A stretch of DNA of 64,000 nucleotides, taken from the NCBI GenBank assembly GCA_030844895.1, contig JAUTDX010000017.1, forward strand, positions 1 to 64,000, read 5' to 3'. The translations under genes and the position numbers were made by a program. The notes below the pieces were generated by a model. It saw nothing but the letters and a program-made list of their open reading frames with translations. It did not search any database and was not told the DNA's origin. This DNA is from Ambrosia x helenae (taxonomy: Eukaryota; Streptophyta; Magnoliopsida; Asterales; Asteraceae). Every line of letters starts with the position of its first letter. Within the stretch, counting starts at the first letter, position 1. Positions 22,901-33,814 of the stretch are shown here, piece by piece.

Positions 22901-25450
22901 TGTCAATATGGTCAACTGTAGGAAGCTTATAACCAGCAGCCATAAACAAACAAATGTGTGCGTGTGGTAATCCACGTTTTTGAAACTCAACGGTATATAC
23001 AGCTGAAAAGTATTGAGACCAACCAAAAGAAATTAAGTTAGAAATGTTATAAAACAAAGAATATATGTTGTTGTAATAAAAAATTAACTTCATGTGTTCG
23101 CACCAGCTTCAACAGTCCCAAATAAGTGCTTATCTTTCAGGTCTTTAATGATGGAATCAAGTTTAATCTTAAACAACCTGCATAAAATGTCTGGCCTATC
23201 TTCGGGTCTAAGAGTGGTATCTTGAAGATATCTTCTCATCTCTGGCCATTTAGGATTACAAGTGATTGTAATAAAATAGTCAGGGTATCCGTACCACTTA
23301 CATATTGCCATTGCGTCTAGATAATTTTGCATCATATATCTAGCGCCACCTGTGAAGGAAGATGGAATAATAACCCGTTGACCCATGGTTGATGTTTCTG
23401 TTTGTCCTTCTTCTCTTTGTTTGCTTAGGACATTATGCTTCTCACTCCTAAGAACGGTTTGCTTACCCCTAATGTAATTTAGTCTTTCCATCTCAATCAT
23501 TGTATACGAATCAACTATAAATTGCTGCAAAAGCCTTCGTGCATTAAGAATTAGCGAGAATTCATTACTCCTATCTTGAAGTCTATAAGCAAAAAACTCC
23601 CTCATTGTTACACTTTCACGTTTTTTGTTGTTTGTGTTTGAAGATGAGGCCACATCTGGTAAGGAAACATTTTTTTGACGGTCATCTTTTTTGTTTTTTG
23701 AACTTGAAGACGAGCTTTCATTTGGTAATGGAACACCTTTGTGAAGGATGTCAATTCTATATCCATCGTCACCATAAGGAAGCAACAATGGATACTGAAG
23801 AGCAAGATACGAAGGATGTAACTCACTAACTCTTTTTAGCTTTCCATCAATGGTCTGCACAATAATATCACGTTTATCTGTTTCTTCATTAAGGTCACCA
23901 ATTATCAATCCTGCAACTTCAGAAACCGTGGGTAGGTTGTAGGTTCTACCATCTCCTTTCCTCATTCCGTTTAATCGAAGCTTGACTTGTGCATCAGGAT
24001 TCTTCTGAAAACAATCTCTCGCCATTCTATAAGATTTCACCAAGGAGTTTTTGGAATCCAACATTTTTTTCAAATCCTTAACAATTTGAAATTCAAGCGC
24101 CTTTCTGATGAGTATTCCTCGTCTGCATCACTATAAATAAAATGAATACATTAGAATCGAAATTATTACAAATCCTTACAATTTTCGACAAAAGAAAATA
24201 AAAAAATAACATACCCAACGACATTGATTCTATTCGAAACTTCATTTTCAGTGTCATATATGTATAGTTGAGAGAATACTGGATTTTGTCCACGTGATGG
24301 TAAAAGATTTCCCAAAGCATGATAGTTCTCACCACTTATACGATAGATGAATGGAGCATTACCATGATTTAAAGACCTATCAATTTTTCCACCCATGGAC
24401 GTAAATGCAAACATAGAGTTGAATCGTCTTATGTTCTTTAAAAAGAATTTGCTTTTAGAATCAACTCCATTAAAATACTCTTTATAACTGTGTGGGGCCT
24501 CTTTAAAAGGAGGAAGCAAAACTTTTCCATATCCACAACACAGAGAGAAATTTTTTTTAGTATTACTTCTATTAAGCCCTCTAGTAGATTCACAGCTCCA
24601 CAGTCTAGCATTACAATCTTCACAAGCAACATTCTGATCACCATGGTCCAAGTAAGCTAAAAAAAGATATTAAAATTTATTAAATGTACCATATTTATAA
24701 AATTTTAGTTATGTAATATTAAAAATATTTTTTTAATATTAGTTATTAGTGTAAAAACACTACCTGCAGATATGCCTTGTATTACATTGTTTGTCCTCAC
24801 TCCATGCGGGTTTTCTAAGCATGCTTCCAAATCAGCCATCGGTATGGGAGTAATACTGGGCCGTTTTCGTTTTAAATTCGATGTTGACCGCGTGTTGCAT
24901 ACGTTAGAAAGCGGCAAACTTACACATGAAGATCCTAACAAATTAAAATAATATACGTTTAATAAATGTTGATTTATTATAATATACTTTGTAAACATGA
25001 CTAAACTGAACATACCAACAATGTCAACTTGCTGTGTTTGACTGTTAGGTTTTATATTTTGTTTTCCTTTGTTAGTCCGCTTAGAATCCAAGATACGCTT
25101 TCTTTCTGTACGCCTTTGTTTATAAAACTCAGATAGATTGCTATGTTGCGATTCGTGACAAACTGCGTAAAAATTAAATAAATAAATGGAATGCTTTGAA
25201 AAAGAAGATAAACACAAAACGGGACAACAAAATTTTATAATATACTAACATAAAAAAATATACTAACAAATGATGACATAAAAAGTAAAATAATTAATAC
25301 CATTAGAGATGTCGGACAAAGGTGTTCTCTGCGTGTAACCTATAAAATAAAAATAAATAAGTAAAAAAACAACAATGGAAATCAGTAAGAAATAAGATAT
25401 TTGGGCGATGTATAAAATAAATGTTACCTTCGATTGATGACGGATTATTT
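19926..25450 (-). CDS. Helitron RepHel: HUH rolling-circle replicase plus PIF1-type helicase
   Basis: Predicted exons, with gt/ag borders and compatible phases: 25428-25450 (5' end unsure), 25301-25339, 25016-25162, 24764-24934, 24215-24656, 23104-24122, 21785-23002 and 19926-21589, about 1570 residues. The early exons give RTPLSDISN and a zinc-finger-like CEDCNARLW. The Rep domain has the HUH motif GLPHAHICLF and the two-tyrosine motif YLFKYINKG (exon 21785-23002). The last exon is a PIF1-like helicase with Walker A GGTGKTF, Walker B IIWDEAP and a C-terminal GQLYVALSRVRS. Rep nicks and joins the transposon ends in the nucleus; the helicase unwinds it. The 24122/24215 junction stays open only with the CAG acceptor at 24123-24125; the TAG acceptor eight bases earlier gives a stop. 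The start codon was not located. Confidence 0.85.
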
Positions 25451-25708
25451 CTTTGTGATTAAACAAATTTGTAGGTTGATTAATAAAAGAACTTAAAATT
25501 AGCACATTTAGTGCATAAATGAGCACATTTAGTGCATAAAATGTTGTCAAAATGTATTGACTGGTCTTTGAATAAGGATCTTTTCAAAATAAGAATTATA
25601 CCTCAATAATTGTTGTTTAATTAGAAGAATTAAATCAGATTAATTTGTTTTTTTAGAATATAGATTTAATATTATCAAAATAATGTATATTTTAATCATA
25701 CTAAGCAG

Positions 25709-26112
25709 TAACGGTGATCAAATGTCCCTTATGTTCGGTTTTTAAATATAACAAAAACCGAAAACCAATGTTCGGTTTTAGGAAAAACAATAACCTAAAT
25801 CGATCGTTACTTTGGTTACGTAAATTTGTCGGTTATCGGTTTTGGTTTCGGTTAATATAGGTAAATATTCAAACATAAAAGTTGTGCAAAATTATAAAGT
25901 TAAGTATTTAGTAAATTGTTTGGACCTTTTTTCAAGATACAAATATATATATGAAAACGCAATAAAAAATATATGAAATACTTACAAATTGTTCGGTTTA
26001 AGGCAAATGTTAACCGCAACCGATCGGTTAATTCTGATTCGGTTTTTTTCGGTGCCGTTATCAGTTATGATTCGGCAATTTTTAGTTATCGGTTTTCGTA
26101 TGGTCACCCCTA
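25709..26112. mobile_element. hAT-type MITE inside the Helitron
   Basis: The ends are TAACGGTGATCA and, reversed, TAGGGGTGACCA. The flanks ctaagcag (25701) and ctaagaag (26113) are an 8-base duplication with one mismatch. The body is rich in ggttcggtttt and its complement. It inserted upstream of RepHel and has no coding capacity. Confidence 0.65.
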
Positions 26113-26535
26113 CTAAGAAGATTGGGACAGATTGATTAGTCAAGCTTTGTTAGAAATTAGAAAATATAAATATAAAATTAGATATATTTGAGTTTACAAA
26201 TTAACATAATTGTTAGTATTTAGATTATATTTTTAAGATAAATGTAATTTACTTTAGCATAAAACTAAATGATTGTTATGTAAATACAATCATTAGATTA
26301 TATAGTTTGTATCAAATTTAGATATATATTAAAAAAATAGTGGTCATAATTGAAATTAAACACAATTTGCATGTACAAATGAAATACAAAAACAAAAACC
26401 ATAAATGAGATGATATAAGTATACTGAAAGAGAAGCAAAAAATAAATTAAGACAAAACACGGTTTTACAGAATACTATTAATCAACAAAGTTTTTATTTG
26501 TAATAAACATTATTAAACTTCACATCAGACTCCAT

Positions 26536-27326
26536 TTAAGCTTCATTTGCCTCATCATTGTTATTAAGAGTTGATACTGTATTGTTCCCAAGCAATTCAT
26601 ATACTGCTGTCAGCTTGCGTTTAGTTTTAGCATCTTTACCAGAGATAATCGAACATTCTGCCTCAGTTAAATTTTCATTCATTATGTTTTTGCTAGTATC
26701 CTGATACAAAAAAAAAAGTATAACGAAATTAACAAATAACTATAAAAATTTAAATTTTAGCCATAATTAACTTACTTGATCAAAAGACTGAAACTTTTTT
26801 GTAATTTCAGAAATAATAAACTTGTCATCAGTTAGGTTTGAAATTCCATAAACTTCATCAAAGCTTTTCAAGTTGTAATCAGTGATGGAAATTTTAAATG
26901 CAAAAACTCTATCACGTAAATAGTATAATTCATCTGGAAACTTGACAGTGTGATCAACCTGTATAAAATTAAAATGTAAATTATTGTTTTAGTAGTTAAC
27001 AAAAAAAATATATAAGAAACTAATAGATTTGTATTATAATAATTATATAACCTGTGTATTTTCCTCAAGCAAAGTATTTGCAGACATTGGAATTACTACA
27101 GTTGACTGATTATGAAATAAAATTAGTTCAACATCACCAGTTGCATCTTGTACACGTAAATGAAGTTTAAACCTAATATATAAAGAGTAAAATTAAATAT
27201 TACCACATGTAGATCAACATCGGGTAGACGCCAAACCCGAATAATCTTTAGCTTTAACGCCACACTGTTTCGGTTTACATGAATTTGGTTAACCATTGTA
27301 AACTCATTTGCATCTACAGCAGCCAT
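26536..27326 (-). pseudogene. RPA-like (replication protein A large subunit, OB-fold) fragment in the Helitron
   Basis: Four pieces: 27204-27326 (MAAVDANEFTMVNQIHVNRN ... IRVWRLPD), 27052-27172 (LHLRVQDATGDVELILFHNQ), 26776-26958 (FAFKISITDYN) and 26536-26700 to a TAA. The last three join in phase across gt/ag introns of 75-93 bases. The first two are in different frames only 31 bases apart, too short for a plant intron, so that part is broken or mis-sequenced. Plant Helitrons are known to carry RPA-like genes, thought to bind single-stranded DNA during rolling-circle transfer. About 200 residues remain, far shorter than a full RPA1. The zinc ribbon was not seen. Confidence 0.65.
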
Positions 27327-27569
27327 TGATCTTGTTAACTGGAAAAAAATGATGTAAATAACAAAAGATGACTTCAATAACACAACAAATAAAAATCAAA
27401 TCAAAATAACTTCGACATTATGTAATTAAATATGAGAAACAGATAGTAACCTAATAATATATCTTTGCGATTACTTAAAGTGGCTCCAACGTGTCTTATT
27501 ACAATCGTATGTGAATTGGTTTGACTTCTTTATATAGTTATTGAATATAGCGAATAATAGGAAATGGAT

Positions 27570-29526
27570 GTAATGGTGGGCGGTTAATTAGGATTTGAAT
27601 TAGCATATATTTAAAGATTATAACATTATGTATTGATTCACTTAAGTCAAGGTCAATCATTTATTGATTAAATCGGTTTATCAAGCATTATATAGGTATT
27701 GATGTAGGAATTAAATCAATTCAATAATAACAAATAGATTAAAGAGTGGAGGGTAATTAGGAACCGAATTACGATTGAATACATTATTGTTATAAGTTTA
27801 TGTATTGATTGAATTTAGTCAAAGTAAAGTATTCAAAGCAACACAGCCGTATGTTAAGCATTATAGTTAGTTGTAAGTTGTTTTGATCTATTCAATGTTA
27901 TTTAACTAATGTTCTTTATATGTTATGTCAAGCATTATATAGGAATTCAATCAATTGAATAATAAAAATCAGATGAAAGAGTGGAGGGTAATTAGGATTC
28001 GACTTAGAATTGTTATTATTGTTATAACTTTATGTATCGATTGAATTTAATAAAAGTCAAGCATTGAAATAATTAATGGCGACTTTTAAGTATTATACCT
28101 AGTTGTGAATTGTTTTTTTTTTTATTGAATCAATGTTAGTAAACTAAATGAATTTAGCGAATAATAGGAAATGGATGTAATGGTGGGCGGTTAATTAGCA
28201 TTTGAATTAGCATATATTTAAAGGTTATAACATTATGTATTGATTCACTTTAGTCAAGGTCAATCATTTATTGATTATACCTACTTGTGAATTTTTTTTT
28301 TTTATTTCTTCAATGTTATTAAACTAAATTAATGTATTGATTACATTTAGTCAAAGTCAACATTGAAATAATTAATGGCGAATTTTAAGTATTATACCTA
28401 GTATTGATTTTTTTTTCCTCATGTTTTATCCAATGTTATTAAACTAAATGTTCTTTACATGTTATGTAAAGCATTATATATGTATTCAATTGATTCAATA
28501 ATAAGAAATGGATGAAAGAGTGGAGGGTAATTAGCATTCGAATTAACTCTTATATATTATTGTTATAAATTAATGTATTGATTAAATTTAGTAAAAGTCA
28601 AGAATTTAAACCATTAAAGCCGAATTCATATGATTATACATATTTGTGATGTTATTTTTTTTTTATCTGTTGAATGTTACTAAACTAAATGTTATTTACA
28701 TGTTATGTAAAGCATAATATAGGTATGCAATCAATTCAACAATAAGGAATGGATGAAAGAGTGGAGGATAATTAGCATCCGAATTAGCTCTTATATATTA
28801 TTGTTATAAATTAATTAATGTATTGAATAAATTTAGTCAAAGCCAAGAATTAAACCATTAAAGCCGAACTTAAAGTCTAATCATAAATTAATGTATTGAT
28901 TACATTTAGTCAATGTCAAGCATTGAAGTCATTAATGGCGAATTTAAAGTATTATAGCATAATCAAAGGTCAAAACACATTTTTATAATCAGTAAAATTT
29001 ATTTAAAATAAGTTAAAAAAGGAAATATAATAAAAATACATAAAAAACTAACAATAAACATACGAGTGTATGGAAATATGTGTTTAATGGAATGAACGAA
29101 AAATTAATGTTATTTACATGTTATGTAAAGCATAATATAGGTATGCAATCAATTCAACAATAAGGAATGGATGAAAGAGTGGAGGATAATTAGCATCCGA
29201 ATTAGCTCTTATATATTATTGTTATAAATTAATTAATGTATTGAATAAATTTAGTCAAAGTCAAGAATTAAACCATTAAAGCCGAACTTAAAGTCTAATC
29301 ATAAATTAATGTATTGATTACATTTAGTCAATGTCAAGCATTGAAATCATTAATGGCGAATTTAAAGTATTATAGCATAATCAAAGGTCAAAACACATTT
29401 TTATAATCAGTAAAATTTATTTAAAATAAGTTAAAAAAGGAAATATAATAAAAATACATAAAAAACTAACAATAAACATACGAGTGTATGGAAATATGTG
29501 TTTAATGGAATGAACAAAAAATTACA
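27570..29526. repeat. AT-rich degenerate repeats with a 418-bp tandem duplication (28691-29108 and 29109-29526)
   Basis: A loose module of about 300-400 bp (gatgaaagagtggagg-taattagcattcgaatt, then gtattgattacatttagtcaa and attaatggcgaatttaaag) occurs about six times in varying states. The last two copies are nearly identical and exactly 418 bases apart. The other copies are diverged. No coding frame is present. This fills the gap between the RPA-like and B3 genes of the Helitron. Confidence 0.75.
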
Positions 29527-29537
29527 TTTAACAGGGA

Positions 29538-30310
29538 TTAATTGATTTGTGAGAAATCAATAACTTCTTGTGTGTCAATCTTGGTAACAAAAAGCCTACG
29601 TTTATGCGAACACCGTTTGAAAAGGCAGTAGTCTCCAATAGAAATACCTTCCGATTCACGCAAGACATCCCATCCAATGACAGTAAACCTTAACAAAACA
29701 ATCAACAACACAAAAATATATAAGAGGTAAAGCAATTTACATAATTATAAAATAAATGAAAATGTAGACGGTAAAAATTAAAAAACACAAACCTAGGAAC
29801 TTGATAATGAACACCTACATGCACCATAGGAGACCACAAATACCCATTGGTAAATTTAATCTTAATCTTGGATGATTGATTTAAACCGGCAATTTCCGCA
29901 ATCAAGTTAGGAATTACCTACATAATCGCCAAAATGAATAATGAATACAAATTTGTAGATGGAATAGGCAAAAGAAAAATAAAATAAAATTAGGCAATCA
30001 CCATACATAAAAAAAAATAACCATACCAACTCATTTGTAACATGGGATGCAAAACCATGTAAACCATCGTACTTGGAAAGTTGAATTTCTTGCGTATTCG
30101 GACCAACTGGTGGTTCCAAAACATTATTATCCTCTTCTAACAAATTGTTATTCAAAACTTTGAATAATTTCATCTGGCGACCATTCTTGTTGAAAGTTGT
30201 AACATTAAACACCCCAATTTCTTTTTTTTCTAAACAAAGGGTCATGAATAACCTTGAAGAATTTGTCACCCTTGTGATAAGCCATATCGAAGTTATGTGT
30301 CCTACTGAAA
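29538..30310 (-). CDS. B3-type DNA-binding domain gene carried by the Helitron
   Basis: Three exons join in phase: about 30310-30027, 29917-29793 and 29688-29538 (introns 109 and 104 bases, gt/ag). The last two encode a B3-like barrel: LVIPNLIAEIAG, FTNGYLWSPMVHVGV, RFTVIGWDVL and GISIGDYCLFKRC, following the family pattern of IP, W, GW and GD-C-F. B3 proteins (REM type and others) are plant-specific DNA-binding factors. A possible first B3 strand (KFFKVIHDP) lies at about 30265 in another frame, and the start codon is uncertain (an ATG at 30368 opens the frame). It shares the strand of RepHel and lies nearest the Helitron 5' end. It may be a captured host segment or a standing Helitron gene. 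Confidence 0.65.
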
Positions 30311-31129
30311 TCCTGTTCTTCATATGCAAAAAACAAACTTTTGTTAGTATATACATAAAGTCACTCATACTAAAAACTGATTTTAATTATCTTCTTTTAT
30401 GAAATCCGGTATTTTGTTTTTTTTTATATATACTTGTTTCTTATATTCACACATACTCAAAACCGATTTCAATTGCAATCTGTTTATTAAAAAACACAAT
30501 CATATATTCAATGATTAAAGCTGAGCAGAATTACTCGCATATCGATTACATCCAAAGCATAGAGTTGATTGTAAAAAGATTATCAAATGGTTTTAATAAA
30601 AAAAAAACGATTCTTTTTGGTTTAAACATTATCGAAAAACAATACGATTTGAAAGTTGTTTTAATAAGAACACGATTGTATTTATTATATATGTAAAATG
30701 GTTTGAAACATTTGCTTTACGGATTTCAAATGAATCAGAAAAGTCAACCGGAAATCTTGGATGTTTTGTAGCACGCCATTTAGATATAGGATTCACATTT
30801 CTGTTTGTAAAAAAATAAGGATTTAGATATAGGATTCACATTTCTGATTGTAAATAAATAAGGATACAATCTTCTTATTTTTATCTTTATGTTAGATGAT
30901 TGAAAACATGATGATGAAGAACATACCTTGCAAAAATGACAATGAGATAGGAAGGAGAAATGAATTAGTAGGAGAGGAATGAGTAATGAGAAATGGATGT
31001 TGACAAAAGTAAATAAAAAGAGGTTTATATAGGTCTTAGTCTTGGAGCTCCATATAGAAGTTGGATCCTTCAAGACCCTCTAAAAAGCTAGGATTCAACC
31101 CTAGTGTTTTGGTTTATTATATAGATAGA
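30311..31129 (-). other. Helitron 5' region
   Basis: AT-rich with no credible gene. A short tandem repeat of about 52 bases (gatataggattcacatttct) lies at about 30783-30865. Near the terminus is an imperfect foldback around 31090-31105 (ctaggattcaaccctag). The end itself is the TCTATC terminus at 31129. Confidence 0.5.
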
Positions 31130-31585
31130 TGTAACATTGGACTTTAATTATGTTTACGTTGGTGTGTAACTGTTAGATAGTTTAATTAAGTTAATGGCTA
31201 TTTTTATTGTTAATTACACGGATGGTCCATTTGGTATGAACATATTGCATCTTTAGTTCTCAAAACTTTGAAAATACGTAGATGCTCATGATGATATGAC
31301 TTTTATAACAATGTTGGTGCTTACCTCTAACGCTCGTCTATTATCTCCGTTAAGACAATGTAAAATGACAAACCCTTGCTAATTGTATATATACTAATTG
31401 CTCACAAACGTTGGTCCTCTTTTCCTTTTTTTAGTGTATTGGGCACCTTGTTCATCAGTGATTTCTTGTTTAATTCTAATTGTTTAAGATGGGAGCATGA
31501 AGTTAGAGACGTAGCACAAAAATTCTCTCTCTCACACACACACACCAATTATGAAACTGGTACAACTCAGTGAAATGTTAAAGTT

Positions 31586-32289
31586 GTGGCCTTATGGGAG
31601 ATAAAAGATTTGGATAACATCCTACCAGAACTTTATCTAGAAGGTTTCGAAGAACTAAAGTACATTGAATTACTGGGGTGTGACGATGTTAGAAGTTTGG
31701 TAAAGACATGTGACCTAGATGCAATGCAGATCTCTGTTACATCAAGTGAACTTGGTCGAAGGAAAACAAAAAGGAAAAGTTTTTTTCGCACGCGAAAGAA
31801 ATCAAGTTGGAATTTTTAGATTGGTTGGATATTCTATGGGATAGCCCACATCAATATATAAGCTTTTGTAATCTAATGAGTAATGAGTATCAGGATTACA
31901 CATTGTCCCTCCTTATTAAAGTTATTCCCCGTAAGTAAGTGTAGCAGAAGGGCTTGTTAATTTGAGAAAATTGTTTATTTTAAAATGTGAGAGTTTGGTG
32001 GTTGTCATTTCGGCCGGAGACGAGCAAACAAGAGGAAGTAAATATGAATCAACAAAACAAGATATAGATATCATGTTCCCCTCCTTACCCGTATTTGAAG
32101 TGACAAACTGCCCAAACTCGAGAGCTTCTACTCTGGCCATTCTACCGTCAAATATCCTTATTTAAAGTTTATCGGAGTGTGTGATTGTCCTAGCATGAAA
32201 AGATGGAGTTATGGTGACAATCATGTGCCCAAGCTCGATGTTGATCATCAAGGGTTTAACGATTATATTGCGGTACAAAATGAGGTATG
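31586..32289 (+). pseudogene. Second CNL relic, LRR part (degenerate)
   Basis: Encodes LWEIKDLDNILPELYLEGF and YIELLGCDDVRSLVKTCD, clearly related to the LRR tail of the first relic (LWGINDLDNIVPDLYPEGF). It then breaks by frameshifts near 31780 and 31940. It later recovers KRWSYGDNH-like text and ends at gaggtatgaaaaa (32283), the same exon/donor context as at 15654. No NBS is found to its left because the Helitron lies there. The rest of its 3' end is displaced to 55069 and 61322. Confidence 0.7.
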
Positions 32290-32589
32290 AAAAAAATGCA
32301 TATTCTAGTAGAGTAATATATATTTAGAGTTAATAGCTAAAATCGTCCCTGAGGTTTGGTGAGTTTTGCCGGTTACATCCGAAAAAAAAAAAAATTATTT
32401 TTTTTATAACTGGACACCTGAGGTTTGTCATTTGTTGCCGTTTCCATCCAATTTCCTAATTCAGTTAAAAACTAACGATAATTAAGGGCAATCTTGTATA
32501 TATTTATTTTTGGATAGCCAACGGCCCAACAAAAGATTCATATTATATACAGGGCAAGTTAACCCAATGAAAAAATACAAACACTCATA
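32290..32589. other. Intron or flank of the second CNL relic with a dispersed-repeat fragment
   Basis: From 32332 to about 32530 runs a non-coding repeat text (aaaatcgtccctgaggttt ... ctgaggtttgtcatttg) of a kind common in plant intergenic DNA; the element type is not known to me. The last five bases, tcata, flank the Copia-2 LTR. Confidence 0.4.
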
Positions 32590-32792
32590 TGTTATGGAAA
32601 CCAATAAATCACTTTAAAATTCAATATATGCATTTAAAGTAAATAGTCAAATGTAGTAAATCGTAATTATTTCTTTCCATGCTTGTTCCTGTAAATCCTC
32701 TATTTCCTTGTTTCACTATCGCCTATAATAGGCATTGTACCTTCTGTTTGTAAATTCATTCAAAACATAATACAATACAAGAAGTTATTATA
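32590..32792 (+). repeat. Copia-2 5' LTR (203 bp)
   Basis: Begins TGTTATGGAAACC and ends gttattata; the second copy is at 54866. The primer site (TGGTATCA, 32793-32800) follows at once. The end is not a canonical CA. Confidence 0.85.
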
Positions 32793-32885
32793 TGGTATCA
32801 AGAGCTATATTGCTCCTGTGAGCCTATCGATCCAGTTCATCACATATATTTTTTTCCAGTACACCACCCCTTCTTCTTCGATCAA

Positions 32886-33814
32886 ATGGCCACCACCGTC
32901 AATTCCCTATCCACCCATACCCACTTTCCGATCCAACTCACCCCGATAACTTTCTTTCCTGGCGCAAACAAGTACTATCTACACTTACCGGTCTCGAACT
33001 CGAACAGTACGTTGATGGTTTAACCGAACCACCACCGAAAGTTCTTGAAGGAAAGCCAAATCCGGTGTACCGGCTGTGGTTCCGACAGGATCAAATCCTT
33101 CTCGGAGCCCTCCTTGGAAGTTGATCTGCTACGATTCAACCAATCGTTTCCTCAGCCGAGACCTCCCGTGAACTCTTTCAACGCCTAACCGAAAGTTACG
33201 CCAGCGTGTCACGATCTCGGATCATCTCCCTCCGTTCCAAACTTGCTACGCACAGCAAAGGTACCAAACCAGTCGCTCAATATCTTCGTGAAATGAAAGC
33301 CATCGCGGATGAACTCGCATTAGCTCAAAAACCTGTTGATGATGACGACCTTATTGTTCATACTCTAACTCACCTTGGTGATGATTACAAAGAAATCATC
33401 GCTTCTGTGAAAATGAGAGATACTCCAATCACTTTCTCAGATTTCTTTGAAAAATTAGTTGATCATGAACGGTCACTCGTTGATTCTCAGCCCACACCTA
33501 CAATCACTGTTAATCAAACTCAAAGGCAGGGACCACAAGCCCAAAATCGCCACACCTCTGAGACCCGCAATAGCAATCGGCCCAACAACTTTGGGCAAAG
33601 GACAAATCGACAAAACCATTCCAACAGTGGCTCGATGACGAATTACCGTACTAACCGCAATAATCTCTTTTGTCAATTTTGTAACTTTTCAGGTCATGAC
33701 ACAAAAGAATGCAGGAAATTAAGCCGATTTCTCCGTGAAAATAATATCTCTGTCAATCCCACACAGGTGAATAACCCGGTTGTCAACACAACCTCGGCTC
33801 ATCCCACAGGTGCA
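32886..33814 (+). pseudogene. gag: Copia-2 gag, 5' part up to the Gypsy insertion
   Basis: ATG at 32886. The capsid-like UBN2-type domain is readable as YLREMKAIADELALAQ and MRDTPITFSDFFEKL, with a zinc knuckle CQFCNFSGHDTKEC near 33672. A frame break near 32941 is explained by one missing C in a C-run (caccccgat), and a TGA interrupts at about 33122. The reading then stays open from 33206 to the insertion at 33815. Gag is the particle shell of the retrotransposon. Confidence 0.75.

Larger units (their letters stand above)
19452..31129 (-). mobile_element. Helitron, about 11.7 kb, structurally complete, with RepHel, RPA-like fragment and B3-domain gene
   Basis: Read on the minus strand, the 5' end is TCTATCTATATAATAAACC at 31129 (an alternative start four bases in) and the 3' end is CTAG at 19455-19452. 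A hairpin precedes CTAG (CCGTGGG and CCCACGG, 19465-19479) at nine bases' distance. The base before the 5' end is A and the base after CTAG is T, as expected for insertion into an AT dinucleotide without target duplication. Inside, all on the minus strand, are a RepHel rolling-circle replicase/helicase gene, an RPA-like single-strand-binding fragment and a B3 DNA-binding gene. Between the last two lies AT-rich repeated DNA. Both ends and an apparently open replicase frame suggest a young, possibly autonomous copy. Confidence 0.85.

Noticed and set aside
27173..27203. A 31-base intron joining the first two RPA-like pieces
   Set aside because: Far shorter than plant introns can be; a frame break is more likely.
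31376..31573. 65-residue frame before the second LRR relic
   Set aside because: No resemblance to the matching CNL part of the first relic; likely chance.
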